Shown here: positions 63,114-64,000 of the stretch, in pieces
Layout: each line of letters begins with the position of its first letter
How positions within the stretch are numbered: the first letter of the stretch is position 1
Assembly (NCBI GenBank): GCA_016794465.1
Contig: JAEUKA010000056.1
Coordinates: forward strand, 1 to 64,000
Origin: Myxococcales bacterium
GTDB lineage: Bacteria; Myxococcota_A; Polyangia; Palsa-1104; JAEUJZ01
Reading direction: 5' to 3'
DNA length: 64,000 bases
Program-made: the position numbers and the translations under genes
Notes under the pieces: generated by a model
Database searches by the model: none
Told to the model about the DNA's origin: nothing
The model's input: the letters and a program-made list of their open reading frames with translations, nothing else

Positions 63114-64000
63114 ATGAACGCCTCGCCCCCGCCCCCGAGTGAAGCTGACCTCGCGCCTGCGTCCTCGCCTGAGTTCTCGATCGATCCGATCTGCAAGATG
63201 AAGGTCAACCGGCAAGCGCCCAAGGGCGGATCGTTTGAGTTTTTGGGCACCACCTACTTCTTCTGCAATCCGCGCTGCCGCGAGAAGTTCGCTGCCGATC
63301 CCGAGCGCTACCTCTACGCCCGCAAGCCGGCGACACCACCTGCCGCTGTGCGCTGGCTGTGTCCGATGTGTCCGGAGGTCAGTGAAGCCTCGCCGGTGCC
63401 GTGCCCCAAGTGCGGCATGGCGCTTGAGCCGGATCAGCTGTCCTTGACCGCGCCGACCGAGGACCCGAACCGCGAGCTGACCGAGATGACGCGGCGGCTG
63501 AAAGGGGCGCTGCTCCTGGCCGGGCCGGTGCTGGTCTTGGATATGGGCGGAATGCTGCTCGGGGGTCATCACCGGCCGCTGTGGCAGCTTGTGGTCGAGT
63601 CGCTGCTGACGACGCTGGTTCTTGTTGCCGGTAGTGAGCTGTGGCGGCGCGGCTATCGCTCGCTGGTTGACTGGCACCTCAACATGTTTTCGCTGATTGC
63701 CATCGGAGTGGCGACGGCGTACGGCTACAGCATGGTGCGGCTTGGCCAGCATCTTTTCAGCGGCCAGCACGGGCCACCCCCGGAGGTTTATTTCGAGTCG
63801 GCGGCAGTGATTACGACGCTGGTCCTGCTGGGTCAGGTGCTGGAGCTGCGGGCGCGCCAAAAGACCGGCGAGGCGCTGCGCGCGCTGCTGACCCTGCTGC
63901 CGGCGGTGGCGAGGCGGGTGTTTCCAAATGGCGAAGAGCGCGACGTGCCGCAGAGCGAGCTGTTTCCCGGTCATCGGGTGCGGTGTCTGCCGGGTCAGCG
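63114..64000 (+). CDS. Heavy-metal P-type ATPase, partial (3' end cut)
   Basis: 295 residues are visible; the frame is open to the window end. Residues about 22-68 are a YHS domain (DPICKMKVN ... FFCNPRCREKFAADPERYL). A heavy-metal-binding motif follows, CPMCPEVSEASPVPCPKCGM, where the usual CPMHP is CPMCP. Membrane helices start at about 134 (LLLAGPVLVLDMGGML), and the actuator domain begins in VLELRARQKTGEALRALL. It should export copper or a similar soft metal. The phosphorylation site DKTGT lies beyond the edge. Confidence 0.9.
   Translation, partial: MNASPPPPSEADLAPASSPEFSIDPICKMKVNRQAPKGGSFEFLGTTYFFCNPRCREKFAADPERYLYARKPATPPAAVRWLCPMCPEVSEASPVPCPKCGMALEPDQLSLTAPTEDPNRELTEMTRRLKGALLLAGPVLVLDMGGMLLGGHHRPLWQLVVESLLTTLVLVAGSELWRRGYRSLVDWHLNMFSLIAIGVATAYGYSMVRLGQHLFSGQHGPPPEVYFESAAVITTLVLLGQVLELRARQKTGEALRALLTLLPAVARRVFPNGEERDVPQSELFPGHRVRCLPGQ

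Overview
The window comes from a GC-rich Gram-negative bacterium, most likely a myxococcote. Evidence: a secreted protein with a MYXO-CTERM-type tail (GCS motif, hydrophobic helix, RRRRR) at 16862-17572; an FHA-GAF-sigma54 activator and an NtrC-type regulator; many predicted lipoproteins; and outer-membrane barrel genes (Omp85, OmpA with TSP3 repeats, a porin). GatCAB implies transamidation-based synthesis of Asn- and/or Gln-tRNA.

Layout. 1-7.4 kb: a Cys-rich/IPT/FG-GAP lipoprotein, a DUF2141 protein, a TamA/BamA-like barrel and a divergent membrane coiled-coil protein, then tRNA-Cys. 7.6-11.5 kb: a minus-strand set of DUF2059 protein, di-haem cytochrome c peroxidase, porin and imelysin/EfeO-like lipoprotein, which looks like envelope metal handling. 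11.6-19.7 kb: nucleoside hydrolase, a rhomboid-like protein without its catalytic His, a PLP dehydratase translationally coupled to a desaturase-methyltransferase fusion, the MYXO-CTERM protein, and an LTA-synthase-like sulfatase-fold enzyme. 19.8-21.6 kb: a lone tyrosine recombinase followed by about 610 bp of non-coding DNA dense in structure. This is the most unusual part of the window: two 73-nt hairpin repeats, further perfect hairpins, a palindromic array with an exact 42-bp period, and a run of G-tracts.

21.6-32.8 kb: OmpA/TSP3 protein, a 2012-residue alpha-2-macroglobulin and a HEAT-repeat protein. 32.9-37.3 kb: yajC-secD-secF plus an alpha/beta hydrolase. 37.3-40.4 kb: a minus-strand operon of an AAA15-type ATPase, a GT2 glycosyltransferase and WecB. 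40.5-45.4 kb: an IPT lipoprotein, gatCAB and mtnA. 45.5-55.9 kb: a zinc-ribbon/Tudor-like protein, an overlapping histidine kinase - sigma54 response regulator - AarF/UbiB kinase set, a deoxyribosyltransferase-like/Nudix fusion, an SDR, and a gluconate-2-dehydrogenase-subunit-3/GMC oxidoreductase pair.

55.9-64 kb: small Cys-rich envelope proteins, a 43-bp tandem repeat array ending at a perfect hairpin, a lipoprotein coupled to the FHA-sigma54 regulator, an amidinotransferase-like protein, a DUF4331 pair, and the 5' part of a YHS-containing heavy-metal P-type ATPase cut by the window end. No CRISPR array, rRNA, prophage or insertion sequence was seen.
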